64,000 bases of DNA from Deinococcus humi (GCF_014201875.1 NZ_JACHFL010000021.1:14649-78648), one strand, 5' to 3'; positions 52,853 to 62,560 are shown, counted from the stretch's first letter. Notes: generated by a model not told the origin, from the sequence alone. Program-made: numbers and translations.

Positions 52853-54739
52853 ATGACGATTTCACCCGATGTGTACGCCCAAGGCGTTGACGTCTTTTTG
52901 CAGCGTTCCATGGCTGAGTGGGGCCAAGGACTACGCGCCCACCACCAAGGTCTCACGGGTGAGCAGCCGGACGCCGGGCAGGTCCGCGCCTGGGCCAACT
53001 GTCAGTGGGTCTTACAAGCTGCCCTGGGTGAGCTCGCAGTGGATCAGCCGGAACTCTTGGCCTGCACCCTGGCCTTCGAGTACGAGCTGCCCCGTGAACG
53101 TGGGCGGCGTCCGGACGTCATCCTGCTGACCTGTGACCGGGTGTTGGTGCTGGAGTTCAAAGACCATCCTTTTCCCACTCCCGTGCAAGAAGCAGCACAT
53201 GAAGACCAGGTGGCCGCCTACGCCCGTGACCTGCAGCACTACCACGCCGCCTCACATGGGCTCCTGGGGCGCCCAGTGCTGGTATATACCCAGCGCCCAG
53301 GGCTACAGGAGCAACGCGGTGAGGTGACGGTGGTGGGGCCCGATACCTTGAGGGATTACCTGAGGGCCGAGGTCCAGGCAGGCCCCCGGCAGTTCGATCA
53401 CGACGCCTGGCTCAACGCGGATTACGCGCCCCTCCCCACCCTGGTCAGCGCAGCCCGCCGGCTCTTTGAACACGAACCCCTCCCCGCCATCCGACGTGCG
53501 GAGAGTGCCGGCATCGAGGAGACGGTGGCGGATTTGGTGGAGGCGGCCCGACAGGCCCACGAGCGAGGGGAGCATCACCTCGCCCTGGTCACCGGTGTAC
53601 CTGGCGCGGGCAAGACCCTGGTTGGGTTGCAGTTCGTCTACGCCCGGACACTGGGGGAAGACGACGCCGCACGGGACGCGGTGTTTCTCTCGGGCAATGG
53701 TCCCTTGGTGAGCGTGCTGCAACACGCTCTGGGCAATAAGGTTTTCGTGCAAGGCGTCCACGACTTTCTCAAGCAGTACGGCGCCCACCGGAAGCGGCTT
53801 CCCGAAGAACACATCTGGGTCTACGACGAAGCTCAGCGCGCTTGGGACGCGCAGCAGGTCCTGGAAAAGCGTGGGCACGCGACAAGTGAGCCGGAGGATT
53901 TCCTCCGGCTTGGAGCCCAGATGCCTGGCTGGGCCATGCTGGTGGGCTTGATCGGTGAGGGCCAGGAAATCTACATCGGCGAAGAGGGAGGCTTGGCCGC
54001 GTGGAACGCGGCGCTAGAGGGCAGCGACAAGTCCTGGATCCTGCACGCCCCCCAGAAGATCACCCATCTCTTCCCGAACGCCGCGCAGGTGTTGAGCGAT
54101 GACACGCTGGACCTCACGGTGTCCCTGCGCTCCCACCTGGCCGAAGACCTGTACCGCTGGGTGCGCGCCCTACTCGACGGCGAGGGGGGAGAGGCTAGAG
54201 AGCTCATCAAACGTGTTGAATCCCAAGGGTTCGAGGTGTACCTGACCCGTGACGTGGAAGCGGCCAAAGCCTACGTGCGGACTCGGTACGAGGACGCCGA
54301 GGACAAGCGCTACGGCCTGCTGGCGTCGAGCAAGGCGAGCAATCTCAAAACCGTGGGGCTTGACACCTGGAACCTGGGCATCAAGGCGTATCAGGCGGGC
54401 CCGTGGTTTAACAATCGTCCCACAGACCCAAAATCTTGCTGCCAGCTCATCCACATCGCTTCTGAGTTCGTGTGCCAGGGCCTGGAACTTGACTTCCCGA
54501 TTCTGTGCTGGGGCAGTGACTTGAAGTGGGATGGGCAGGCGTGGTGTTCGCCTGTGCCCCGGACACCGGCGGCGGGGAAACGGGCGCCAGAAGATCCGCA
54601 TCGTCTCCGGCTCAACTCGTACCGCGTGCTGCTGACCCGCGGGCGAGACGGGATGATCCTGTACGTGCCGGACCAGCGTACCTTGGACCAGACCTACGGG
54701 TATCTGCGGGAACTGCATCTTCCAGAATTGCCTCTGTAG
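52853..54739 (+). CDS. PD-(D/E)XK nuclease fused to a DUF2075 helicase
   Basis: 628 residues. The N-terminal domain (about 1-200) has RRPDVILLTCDRVLVLEFKD (Asp 88, E101-F-K103), a PD-(D/E)XK nuclease core, and EAAHEDQVAAYARDLQHYH. The DUF2075 superfamily 1-type helicase follows: Walker A VTGVPGAGKTLVGLQ (248-255 core), HIWVYDEAQRAWD (Walker B), LTVSLRSH, and the C-terminal motif RLRLNSYRVLLTRGRDGMIL. Such Schlafen-related helicases occur in defence islands. It converges on the CHAT operon with a long shared hairpin. All motifs look intact. A single-protein DNA-degrading defence enzyme is a reasonable inference. Confidence 0.85.
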   Translation: MTISPDVYAQGVDVFLQRSMAEWGQGLRAHHQGLTGEQPDAGQVRAWANCQWVLQAALGELAVDQPELLACTLAFEYELPRERGRRPDVILLTCDRVLVLEFKDHPFPTPVQEAAHEDQVAAYARDLQHYHAASHGLLGRPVLVYTQRPGLQEQRGEVTVVGPDTLRDYLRAEVQAGPRQFDHDAWLNADYAPLPTLVSAARRLFEHEPLPAIRRAESAGIEETVADLVEAARQAHERGEHHLALVTGVPGAGKTLVGLQFVYARTLGEDDAARDAVFLSGNGPLVSVLQHALGNKVFVQGVHDFLKQYGAHRKRLPEEHIWVYDEAQRAWDAQQVLEKRGHATSEPEDFLRLGAQMPGWAMLVGLIGEGQEIYIGEEGGLAAWNAALEGSDKSWILHAPQKITHLFPNAAQVLSDDTLDLTVSLRSHLAEDLYRWVRALLDGEGGEARELIKRVESQGFEVYLTRDVEAAKAYVRTRYEDAEDKRYGLLASSKASNLKTVGLDTWNLGIKAYQAGPWFNNRPTDPKSCCQLIHIASEFVCQGLELDFPILCWGSDLKWDGQAWCSPVPRTPAAGKRAPEDPHRLRLNSYRVLLTRGRDGMILYVPDQRTLDQTYGYLRELHLPELPL

Positions 54740-54798
54740 GACGAGGATATATCGCTGCCTATGGCAACGCCGCCACTCCTGGATTATCCGAATCCAGT

Positions 54799-54843
54799 GA
54801 AGGAGCAGCGGGGCGACGTTTCACGTCGCCCCGCTGCTCCTTC
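54799..54843. terminator. 21-bp perfect hairpin, bidirectional terminator
   Basis: Arms GAAGGAGCAGCGGGGCGACG(T) at 54799-54819 and the exact reverse complement at 54823-54843, loop TTC. It lies between the convergent helicase and TPR-CHAT genes. Unusually long and GC-rich. Confidence 0.85.
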
Positions 54844-54863
54844 AGCTACTGCGCAACAGGTCT

Positions 54864-57740
54864 TCAGGCGAGGCCGTTGAGGACGAAAGGGGCCCAGGCA
54901 CTGACGGGTTGTTCCTCCGCGAGCATCCGCAGTTTCTCCTCCCGGACCGCGTCCTGCCAGGACGCGCCGTTCAGCCGCGCGGTGTACACATTCCCCATCC
55001 ACTGCGGCGTCGTGGCGTCCAACACCGGCCACAGCGTCGTGATGGTCCGCTGCGCGCCGGCCAGGAATGCCGCTTGCGACAGACCCGCCACCCCCCGCCC
55101 AGCTGTCATATCCCCCAGCCCTGAGTTGCACGAGGAGAACGTCACCAGTTCCGTGCCGCGCAAATTCAGGCTCCCCAGTTCCCAGGCCCGCAAGACCCCC
55201 TGGAAGTTGCGCCGGGTGTAGCCGTCAAGCAGCACCACGGCCCGCGAGAAGGGATGCGCTGGATCGTACCGGGGATCGAGTCGCTCAGCCCGCTGGTACA
55301 GCGGGCGGGTCTGTTCGGCGTCCCAGACGTCTGAGTGCGTCGAGAAGTGCAGCACCCAGGGAGCCACCCCGATGTTCAGCAGGGTCTGCTCTGAAGCGTC
55401 GGGGCTCAGGTGAGAGACCACGGAGCGCCCGCGCTCCGTGAGCAGCGCGGTCAGCATGCGAATCTCCTGCTCAGTGCCGTTCAGGTTGCCGTAGCGGGGC
55501 AGACTGTCAGCTCCACCAGTCGTCATGACCGCGCTACGCGTCGCAAAGTGCACTGGTGCGGAGCGTAAGTCTGGAGGGAGATTCATAGCCTCGGTCTCAG
55601 TTCCCTCTTGATCGCTGTCGCCGTGTTCCTCGAAGGACTGAACGCCCAGCAGCACGGCAGGACTCGTGGCGCTTCCTGGCACGGACTCAAGACGGTGCAG
55701 GCGCAGCAGATCCCGAGGGGTAGGCACCAGGCGGGTACTGACCTGCGCCAGCAGCGGACGGGCACCGGACGCGTCCGGTGCGCACAGCAGGTCCCACGGC
55801 AGACCGTACAGGAAGCCGTCGCCACTGATGACCAGTCGTTTGAGATCCTCTCCCAGGCCCAGCAGCCCGGCGATGGGAGCGATCAGGGACGCGTACAACC
55901 CCTGCAGGGGACGCAGCAAAGGAGTTTCGTGTAGCAGGAGGCCGGGATCCCCCAGGACTTGGCGCAGGTGGGCCACCTGCGCCTCAAGGTCTGACGCGGC
56001 GTAGCGGTGTAGGTGATGCCGTCCGTCCTGGTGCAGGATCTGGGCGTACACCGCGTCTTCCGAGACAAACAGGTTCAGCAGCGCTTCATCGTCCTGCAGA
56101 GCGGACTGCACCGCGGGGGGGGTGATCATGCGCAGTTGTAGTTCTTCGGCGAGCCGGGCCCCTTCGGGGTCCGTGTGAATCTGCCGCTCCAGGGTCTCGA
56201 GCTGGGCGGTAACCTCCTGCACCCGCAGGAGGTCTTGGGCGTCGGCGCTGTACTGCAAGCGCGCCATCTCAGCCTGCAGGGCCTGAAGCTCGTCGAGGCG
56301 GTCCCGGAAGGTTCCGGTAGCATTGGCCTGCAGGATGCTAGTCAGACCCTGCTCAATGTCAGCGTTGCCTTTGAATGTGAGCAGGGCAGTCACTGTGCTG
56401 GTAGGGAGCTGGGCACATAGAGTGAGTGTTTGGGCGAAGGTATCGGGCAGAGAGACCTGCGTGGTGGTGCCCGGTCCCCAGTAGGTTTTGCTAACGGTGG
56501 GGAACTGGTCGTTGTGCAAGTGAATGGTAAGAGCTTCCGTTGCAGCGGCGAGGGCATCCTCATAGCGGCGCATGTCTTTGAGGACGAGAGCAGTGTTCTC
56601 TAGGCTGACGGCAATGAACGGGTGCCTTTCGGGGAGGTTGGCCCGCTCAATGGTGAGTGCTTCCTCGTGGCGCGCAAAAGCGTCGTCGTAGCGGCCCAGT
56701 TCGTGGAGGATACGGGCACTGTTGTGTAGGCTGACGGCGAGGAACAGGTGACCTTGGGGAAGAGCAGCGCGCTGGATGGACAGGGCTTCCTCGTAGCATT
56801 CGAGGGCCTCGTCATAACGGCACAGTTCGCGGAGAACGCCGCCTATGTTGTTGAGGATGTCGGCGATATCTGGGTGGTTGTGGGGGAGAGCGGCACGCTT
56901 GATGGTGAGAACTTCTTTGTACTTGGCAAGAGCTTCGTCGTAGCGACCAAGGCCAGCGAGAACGCTGGCGCTATCCATAAGGTGGCTCGCAGGGTCCGGG
57001 TGTCCATGGGGGAAGGCGGTGCGCTGAATGACGAGCGCTTCCTCTTGGAATGCGAGGGCCTCGTCGTAGCGACGTAGATTGCGGAAGACAGCCGCGATAC
57101 ACTTAAGGGTGTCAGCGATATCTGGGTGGCTGTGGGGAAGGGCGGCACGCTTAATGGTGAGGGCTTCTTCATAACGGGCGAGGGCCTCGTCGTAGCGGCG
57201 CAGGTCTGTGAGGACGTTGGCGCTGTTGTGGAGGATGCTAGCGATATGAGGTTGCTTGTCAGAGAGGATAGTTCTTCTGATGGTAAGCGCCTTCTCATAC
57301 TGTTCGAGAGCCTCGTCGTAGCGGCGCAATACGGCGAGGACATTGGCGACAAGAACGAGGCTGTCTGCGATGAGTGGATCGTTGTTAGGAAGGGTGGCGC
57401 GGCGGATGGTGAGGGCTTCCTCATGGATAGAGAGGGCCTCGTCGTAGCGGCGCAGGTCTTTGAGGACATTGGTGCTGTGGTTGAGAATGTTGGCGAACAC
57501 CACTCCCCCCCGCATGGCCCGCCGCTGGGCTCCCAACGCAAGCGCGAAGACCGTCAACCGCGTGCCTGGTGTTTTCATGGCATGCTCTGCACGCCCCAAC
57601 GCTTCCAGCACCTGAACATGTTCAGGGTAATTCCCCGGGTCTTTTTTCAGCAGACTGGTATGTGCGTTGCGGTACGCCTGTACCTGCCAATCAGCGGGCA
57701 AGCGGGCGATGCGGGTTAGTTCGGCGTTCAATCGGCTCAT
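54864..57740 (-). CDS. TPR-CHAT caspase-like protease (copy 2, downstream)
   Basis: 958 residues; GGAGGAGT directly before the ATG. The N-terminal half has about eight 42-residue tetratricopeptide repeats of the kinesin-light-chain style (RRYDEALARYEEALTIKRAA). A coiled linker follows (LQALQAEMARLQYSADAQDL). The C-terminal CHAT domain has the catalytic His in VLHFSTHSDVWDAEQ and the Cys in VTFSSCNSGLGDM, followed by GVAGLSQAAFLAGAQRTI. CHAT proteases are the caspase relatives seen in the TPR-CHAT partner of type III-E CRISPR and in gasdermin systems. No CRISPR array or gRAMP gene is in the window. Its CHAT half is nearly identical to copy 1. Confidence 0.9.
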   Translation of the reverse strand: MSRLNAELTRIARLPADWQVQAYRNAHTSLLKKDPGNYPEHVQVLEALGRAEHAMKTPGTRLTVFALALGAQRRAMRGGVVFANILNHSTNVLKDLRRYDEALSIHEEALTIRRATLPNNDPLIADSLVLVANVLAVLRRYDEALEQYEKALTIRRTILSDKQPHIASILHNSANVLTDLRRYDEALARYEEALTIKRAALPHSHPDIADTLKCIAAVFRNLRRYDEALAFQEEALVIQRTAFPHGHPDPASHLMDSASVLAGLGRYDEALAKYKEVLTIKRAALPHNHPDIADILNNIGGVLRELCRYDEALECYEEALSIQRAALPQGHLFLAVSLHNSARILHELGRYDDAFARHEEALTIERANLPERHPFIAVSLENTALVLKDMRRYEDALAAATEALTIHLHNDQFPTVSKTYWGPGTTTQVSLPDTFAQTLTLCAQLPTSTVTALLTFKGNADIEQGLTSILQANATGTFRDRLDELQALQAEMARLQYSADAQDLLRVQEVTAQLETLERQIHTDPEGARLAEELQLRMITPPAVQSALQDDEALLNLFVSEDAVYAQILHQDGRHHLHRYAASDLEAQVAHLRQVLGDPGLLLHETPLLRPLQGLYASLIAPIAGLLGLGEDLKRLVISGDGFLYGLPWDLLCAPDASGARPLLAQVSTRLVPTPRDLLRLHRLESVPGSATSPAVLLGVQSFEEHGDSDQEGTETEAMNLPPDLRSAPVHFATRSAVMTTGGADSLPRYGNLNGTEQEIRMLTALLTERGRSVVSHLSPDASEQTLLNIGVAPWVLHFSTHSDVWDAEQTRPLYQRAERLDPRYDPAHPFSRAVVLLDGYTRRNFQGVLRAWELGSLNLRGTELVTFSSCNSGLGDMTAGRGVAGLSQAAFLAGAQRTITTLWPVLDATTPQWMGNVYTARLNGASWQDAVREEKLRMLAEEQPVSAWAPFVLNGLA

Positions 57741-58074
57741 ACTCCTCCAGGGGCGTCGGGTTACCGGCCCGACTTCAATCAGTTCAGGGGGCGGGTCGAA
57801 TCCATGGCCGACGCGGCTTGTAACACTGTTACCTGGGCCACGTGCGAACTGGGATTGCCCCGCTGTTGTGTAGTTGAGGTTAAGCGATTTGAGCTTGGCA
57901 TTAGTACTCGTAAGGCGTCAGTACTCGTAAGGCGTCAAGTTGAGCTTGCCTCAGTCTTGCGCATTTACAGTTAGGCCCCTGCGTTGGCGTTGAGCTGCTC
58001 GAGTTTTGCGGGGCCTTGTAACCCAGGGGCGAATGTCGGCGCTGCCGTCTGGTCTCGCTCCATGTTTTACTTAT
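57741..58074. other. Spacer between the two CHAT genes with a 17-bp tandem repeat
   Basis: AGTACTCGTAAGGCGTC is repeated exactly at 57903-57919 and 57920-57936. No gene is supported here. The downstream copy may have its own promoter in this 334-bp gap, or the repeat may mark the duplication event. Confidence 0.55.
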
Positions 58075-60840
58075 TCAGGCGAGGCCGTTAAGGACGAAAG
58101 GGGCCCAGGCACTGACGGGTTGTTCCTCCGCGAGCATCCGCAGTTTCTCCTCCCGGACCGCGTCCTGCCAGGACGCGCCGTCCAGCCGCGCGGTGTACAC
58201 ATTCCCCATCCACTGCGGCGTCGTGGCGTCCAACACCGGCCACAGCGTGGTGATGGTCCGCTGCGCGCCGGCCAGGAACGCCGCTTGCGACAGACCTGCC
58301 ACCCCCCGCCCAGCTGTCATATCCCCCAGCCCTGAGTTGCACGAGGAGAACGTCACCAGTTCCGTGCCGCGCAAATTCAGGCTCCCCAGTTCCCAGGCCC
58401 GCAAGACCCCCTGGAAGTTGCGCCGGGTGTAGCCGTCAAGCAGCACCACGGCCCGTGAGAAGGGATGCGCCGGATCGTAGCGGGGATCGAGTCGCTCGGC
58501 CCGCTGATAAAGCGGGCGGGTCTGTTCGGCGTCCCACACGTCTGAGTGCGTCGAGAAGTGCAGCACCCAGGGAGCCACCCCGATGTTCAGCAGGGTCTGT
58601 TCTGAAGCGTCGGGGCTCAGGTGGGAGCTCACGGCGCGCCCGCGCGCCGTGAGCAGCGAGCTCAGGGTCCCGATCTCCTGCGCCGTGCCGTTCAGGTTGC
58701 CGTACCGGGGCAACTCGGCCGTGCCGCCGGTCATCACCACCGCACTGCGCGTCGCAAAGCGCCCTGGTGCGGAGCGCAACTCTGGCGGGGGATTCACGGC
58801 CCCGTTCTCGGGTGCCTCTTGATCGCTGTCAACGTCTTCTTCAAAGGACTGAACGCCCAACAGCACGGCGGGATTCATGTCGCTTCCCGGCACAGACGCA
58901 AGACGGTGGAGGCGCAGCAGGTCCCGGGGGGTGGGCACCAGGCGGGTACTGACCTGGGCCAGCAGGGGACGGGCACCGGACGCGTCCGGTGCGCACAGCA
59001 GGTCCCATGGCAGACCGTACAGGAAGCCGTCGCCGCTGATGACCAGTTGCTTGAGGTCTCCTTCCAAGCCCAATAATCCAGCGATGGGCGTGATTAGCGC
59101 CGCATACAACCCCTGCAGGGGTTGCAGCAGGGCCGCCTCGTGCAACAGGAGACCAGGATCCCCCAGCACCAGGCGCAGGTGGGCCACCTGCTCTTCGAGA
59201 TCTGAGGCGGCGTAGCGGTGCAGGTGATGCCGGCCGTCCTGATGCAGGACCTGGGCGTAGACCGCGTCCCCCGAGACGAACAAGTTCAGCAGCGCTTCAT
59301 CGTCGTGCAACGCGGACTGCACCGCGGGGGGGGTGATCATGCGCAGTTGCAGTTCTTCGGCGAGGCGGGCTCCTTCGGGGTCCGTGTGAATCTGCTGTTC
59401 GAGCTGCTGGAGTTGGCGGGTGACCTCCTGCACCCGCAGGAGGTCCTGGGCGTCGGCGCTGTACTGTAAACGCGCCATCTCGGCCTGCAGGGCCTGCAGC
59501 TCGTCGAGGCGAACACAGAAGGGACCAGTGGCATTGGCATGCAGGATGCTGGTCAGGCCCTGCTCGATGTCGGCGTTGCCTTTGTACGTCAGCAGGGCCG
59601 TGATCACATCACCAGGAAGCTCAGGGACCTCAGGATGAGTAGCAAGCTCCAGCAGGAGAGCCAGGGTGTCGGGCACGGACTCGTCGAATTCGGCCGCATC
59701 TCCCCACAGGGTCTTGCTGATTTGCGGGAACTGCTCGTTGTACAGCAAGATGTTCAGCGCCTCGGTGGCGTGGGGCAGGCCTTGTTCCGGCTGACCGAGC
59801 TCACCGAGAACGCGAGCCACGCGGTGCAGAGTCTGGGCAGTCTGGGGATGGTGTTTGGGGAGGGCCCCTCGCCAGATCTTGAGGGCATGCCGGTAGCTCT
59901 GGACAGCGTCGTCGTAGCGGCGTAGGTCCGTGAGGACATTGCCCAGGTTGTGAAAACTTAAGGCGAAGAGTGGATGTCCGGCGGGCAGGGCTGCCCGCCG
60001 GATCACCAGAGCTTCCTCGTGCTTTTCGAGGGCCTCGTCAAGGCGGTTGAGCTTCTGGAGCACATTGGCCAGGTTGTTCAGGCTGGCCGCGGTGAGTCGA
60101 TCTCCAGCCAGCAGGGACTGACGTCTGATCTTTAGCGCTTCCTCGTGCTTTTCGAGGGCCTCATCAAAGCGACTGAGTTCGTAAAGTGCATTGCCCAGAT
60201 TGTTCAGGATATTCGCGATGCGTGGATCTCCATCGGGCAGGGCCGCCCGTTGGATCATCAGGGCTTCTTCGTGCTTTTCGAGCGCCTCATCGAAGCGACG
60301 GAGTTCGTAAAGTGCAGTGCCCAGATTGTTTAGGCTGATAGCGATATCCGGGTGTCCAGCGGGCAAGCCCTCCCGTTTGATCGCCAGAGCCTCTTGATGC
60401 CCGAGAAGCGCCTCATCGAAGCGGCGGAGGTCGGAGAGCACGAGGGCCATGTTCATCAGGCTGTCCGCGATGAGTGGATCTCTATGGGGCAGGGCCGCCC
60501 GCCGGGTTGCCAGAGTCTCCCCGCGCATTTCGAGAGCCTCATCGAAGCGGCGGAGCTCGGCAAGCACAGTGGCTAGGTTGTTCAGGAAACCCGCGAAGAC
60601 AACACCTCTGCGCAAGTGGCGGCCCTGCAGTTCCAAGGCGACCGCAAAGACCGTCAGCGGTTCATTGGACCCTTTGAGCGCATGTTCCGCCCGCAGCAGG
60701 GCCTCGAGGATGCGTTCGTGTCCTGGATAGTTCCCGGTTTCGCTCTTTAGAGACAGCGTATGGAGATTTCGGTAGGCGCCCACCTGCCGGTCCACGGGCA
60801 GTCGGCTGATTCGTTGAAGTTCTTTATCAATCCGACTCAT
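58075..60840 (-). CDS. TPR-CHAT caspase-like protease (copy 1, upstream)
   Basis: 921 residues; GAGGAATTGC precedes the ATG. About seven 42-residue TPRs (RRFDEALEKHEEALMIQRAA). These differ clearly in sequence from those of copy 2 (RRFDEA and NNLGNALYEL types). Then comes the same linker and CHAT domain with VLHFSTHSDVWDAEQ and VTFSSCNSGLGDM, so His and Cys are both intact. The last 200 residues differ from copy 2 by only a few substitutions. Encoded 47 bp after the gene at 60888-61817. Probably senses a trigger through the TPRs and then cleaves a cellular or system-encoded target. Confidence 0.9.
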   Translation of the reverse strand: MSRIDKELQRISRLPVDRQVGAYRNLHTLSLKSETGNYPGHERILEALLRAEHALKGSNEPLTVFAVALELQGRHLRRGVVFAGFLNNLATVLAELRRFDEALEMRGETLATRRAALPHRDPLIADSLMNMALVLSDLRRFDEALLGHQEALAIKREGLPAGHPDIAISLNNLGTALYELRRFDEALEKHEEALMIQRAALPDGDPRIANILNNLGNALYELSRFDEALEKHEEALKIRRQSLLAGDRLTAASLNNLANVLQKLNRLDEALEKHEEALVIRRAALPAGHPLFALSFHNLGNVLTDLRRYDDAVQSYRHALKIWRGALPKHHPQTAQTLHRVARVLGELGQPEQGLPHATEALNILLYNEQFPQISKTLWGDAAEFDESVPDTLALLLELATHPEVPELPGDVITALLTYKGNADIEQGLTSILHANATGPFCVRLDELQALQAEMARLQYSADAQDLLRVQEVTRQLQQLEQQIHTDPEGARLAEELQLRMITPPAVQSALHDDEALLNLFVSGDAVYAQVLHQDGRHHLHRYAASDLEEQVAHLRLVLGDPGLLLHEAALLQPLQGLYAALITPIAGLLGLEGDLKQLVISGDGFLYGLPWDLLCAPDASGARPLLAQVSTRLVPTPRDLLRLHRLASVPGSDMNPAVLLGVQSFEEDVDSDQEAPENGAVNPPPELRSAPGRFATRSAVVMTGGTAELPRYGNLNGTAQEIGTLSSLLTARGRAVSSHLSPDASEQTLLNIGVAPWVLHFSTHSDVWDAEQTRPLYQRAERLDPRYDPAHPFSRAVVLLDGYTRRNFQGVLRAWELGSLNLRGTELVTFSSCNSGLGDMTAGRGVAGLSQAAFLAGAQRTITTLWPVLDATTPQWMGNVYTARLDGASWQDAVREEKLRMLAEEQPVSAWAPFVLNGLA

Positions 60841-60887
60841 GCAATTCCTCGCGCGGTGGGGCAGTTGGACTCTGGCGACTCCGGGCT

Positions 60888-61817
60888 TCAGTTCAGTGTG
60901 CGGTTGCTGTCCAGTACGGGCACAGTGTCCAGCACGGTCAGTTGCGCCACGTCTGCTACCGTCAATGCGCGCAGGAACTCCTGCGCTTCACGGGATACGC
61001 CCACCACACGTAGCTGGGCACCCTGGACGTCCAGCTGCCCGTGGGGCAAGTCCCCACTGAACGCGCCATCCGTGGTGGACAGGCGCACGACAGCGCCGGT
61101 GGACAGGGGTGGTACGGCGGCGTCCACCGTGACCACCCAGGTGTCGCCGTTCAGGGTGACGTCCGTGAGGTTCAGCACCTGAACCTCACCACTGCCCAGC
61201 TGGGTCACAGTCAATACCTGCGCCAGGAACGTGCCGTCCCACCCCAGGTCCGCGTCCAGCACCTGGTCACTGTCCACCTCGGTTAGCAACTGGCTCTGCG
61301 CGCTGTCGAGCGTGCTGTATTCGGCGTCCACAGCCTGCAGGGCGTCATGCAGTTCTATCCAGGCTTCCAGTTGGGGACGCACGGGACTGTCGGCAGGAAC
61401 CAACCAGCGGTTCAGGACACTCACCTCACCCAGCACGCCAGGATGTAGGGCAGGGGCGGTACTGATGGCGGCCCGCCGGGTGGCGTGCTGCACTGGGTAG
61501 CCTTCCCGGGCATAGCCGGGAAGGTACAGATCCAGCACGTCAGCCACCACTTCGGTGGGTGCACTCAGGGTTTGGATCAGCTGATCGAGGTCAGCGGCCA
61601 GCTGGACCTTGGCTGCGTTGACGTCATCATTCCCAGAGCGGCGCACATTGAGCAGGGAGGTGCCAGCCTGGATGTTGGCGGCATGCTGACGGACCCGGGC
61701 GCAGACCTCATCGATCTGATGCTCCATGGCGTTGACCGGTGAGGGCTGGGGACTGCTGTGCAGTCCCGCTTGGAATCGATGGAGCTGGGCAACTTCCTGT
61801 TCAAACGGCGATGACAT
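60888..61817 (-). CDS. Unknown protein encoded before the CHAT proteases
   Basis: 309 residues from the ATG at 61817, AAGGAG 6-7 nt upstream. The N-terminal half is helical (FEQEVAQLHRFQAGLHSS, HQIDEVCARVRQHAANIQAG, NAAKVQLAADLDQLIQTL). The C-terminal part is beta-rich and acidic (VLTVTQLGSGEVQVLNLTDV, GAVVRLSTTDGAFSGDLPHG). No signal peptide or catalytic motif. Gene order makes it a likely partner, adaptor or substrate of the CHAT proteases; that is inference. Confidence 0.7.
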   Translation of the reverse strand: MSSPFEQEVAQLHRFQAGLHSSPQPSPVNAMEHQIDEVCARVRQHAANIQAGTSLLNVRRSGNDDVNAAKVQLAADLDQLIQTLSAPTEVVADVLDLYLPGYAREGYPVQHATRRAAISTAPALHPGVLGEVSVLNRWLVPADSPVRPQLEAWIELHDALQAVDAEYSTLDSAQSQLLTEVDSDQVLDADLGWDGTFLAQVLTVTQLGSGEVQVLNLTDVTLNGDTWVVTVDAAVPPLSTGAVVRLSTTDGAFSGDLPHGQLDVQGAQLRVVGVSREAQEFLRALTVADVAQLTVLDTVPVLDSNRTLN

Positions 61818-61873
61818 GGGGTTCTCCTTGGAAGGATAATGGAACATGGGAATTACGCCCTGTAGGGCGATAT

Positions 61874-62560
61874 TTAAGTCTCGAACTGTGCTCGGATATG
61901 CCGTGGGGCGTGACCTACCGGCCAGTCGCCAACGAGGTAGTACACGACGTTCAGGTCCTCTGCCGATGGGAGGTTTCCTTCGGACAACACCAATCGCACT
62001 CGTTCAATCACCCGGCGGAACTCAGCGTCATGTGCGTGGTCACGGGTTTTCCTGTAGACCATCACCTTCTCTTCCGCCCTCTTGACTGCGGTCGCGTAAG
62101 CTTGCTGCCATCCTTTTTTCTCACTTTGCTGCGTGTTTGGTGGCAATCGGACGCCTCCTGTAGATGTTCCCGTCTGGCGGACGAAGGCTGGATCCGGCAC
62201 CGTGACCCAGCTCTCGCACGGGCAGGGCTGCATCTCGAGATCCTGAGCGCGTTGCAGGCCGTATGCCAGCGATCCATCTGCCCGGCGATACTGGGCCACA
62301 GTTGCGAACCCACGCACGCTGAGTTCAGGGTGTGCGTGAGAAGCACGGATGACACTCAACGGCAAGTGGACCCACACGTGCATTGCCGGAGCCCGATCGA
62401 ACCGGCGCCCGTTGATCTTTACAGGGCGCAGACACAGGTACCAAAGGGTTCTCAGCTGCTGGATATTGGGCTGAGTATGGGTTGGGGCAGGCTGACCGCT
62501 GAAATATACACGCGTGTTTTCAAGGGGCTGAAGTACATCTCGATTTTGGTTAGATGGCAT
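61874..62560 (-). CDS. Unknown protein, first gene of the CHAT operon
   Basis: 228 residues; AGGAG 4 nt before the ATG. Contains LRTLWYLCLRPVKINGRRFD, MHVWVHLPLSVIRASHAHPE, MQPCPCESWVTVPDP and a basic helix KRAEEKVMVYRKTRDHAHD. The mixed alpha/beta pattern is not recognised. 56 bp upstream of the next gene, same strand, so it probably leads the four-gene transcript 62560 to 54864. A regulator or sensor is possible. Confidence 0.65.
   Translation of the reverse strand: MPSNQNRDVLQPLENTRVYFSGQPAPTHTQPNIQQLRTLWYLCLRPVKINGRRFDRAPAMHVWVHLPLSVIRASHAHPELSVRGFATVAQYRRADGSLAYGLQRAQDLEMQPCPCESWVTVPDPAFVRQTGTSTGGVRLPPNTQQSEKKGWQQAYATAVKRAEEKVMVYRKTRDHAHDAEFRRVIERVRLVLSEGNLPSAEDLNVVYYLVGDWPVGHAPRHIRAQFET

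Noticed and set aside
54864..60840. Craspase (type III-E CRISPR) assignment for the TPR-CHAT proteins
   Set aside because: No gRAMP/Cas7-11, Cas1-Cas2 or repeat array is present; only the TPR-CHAT architecture is shared.
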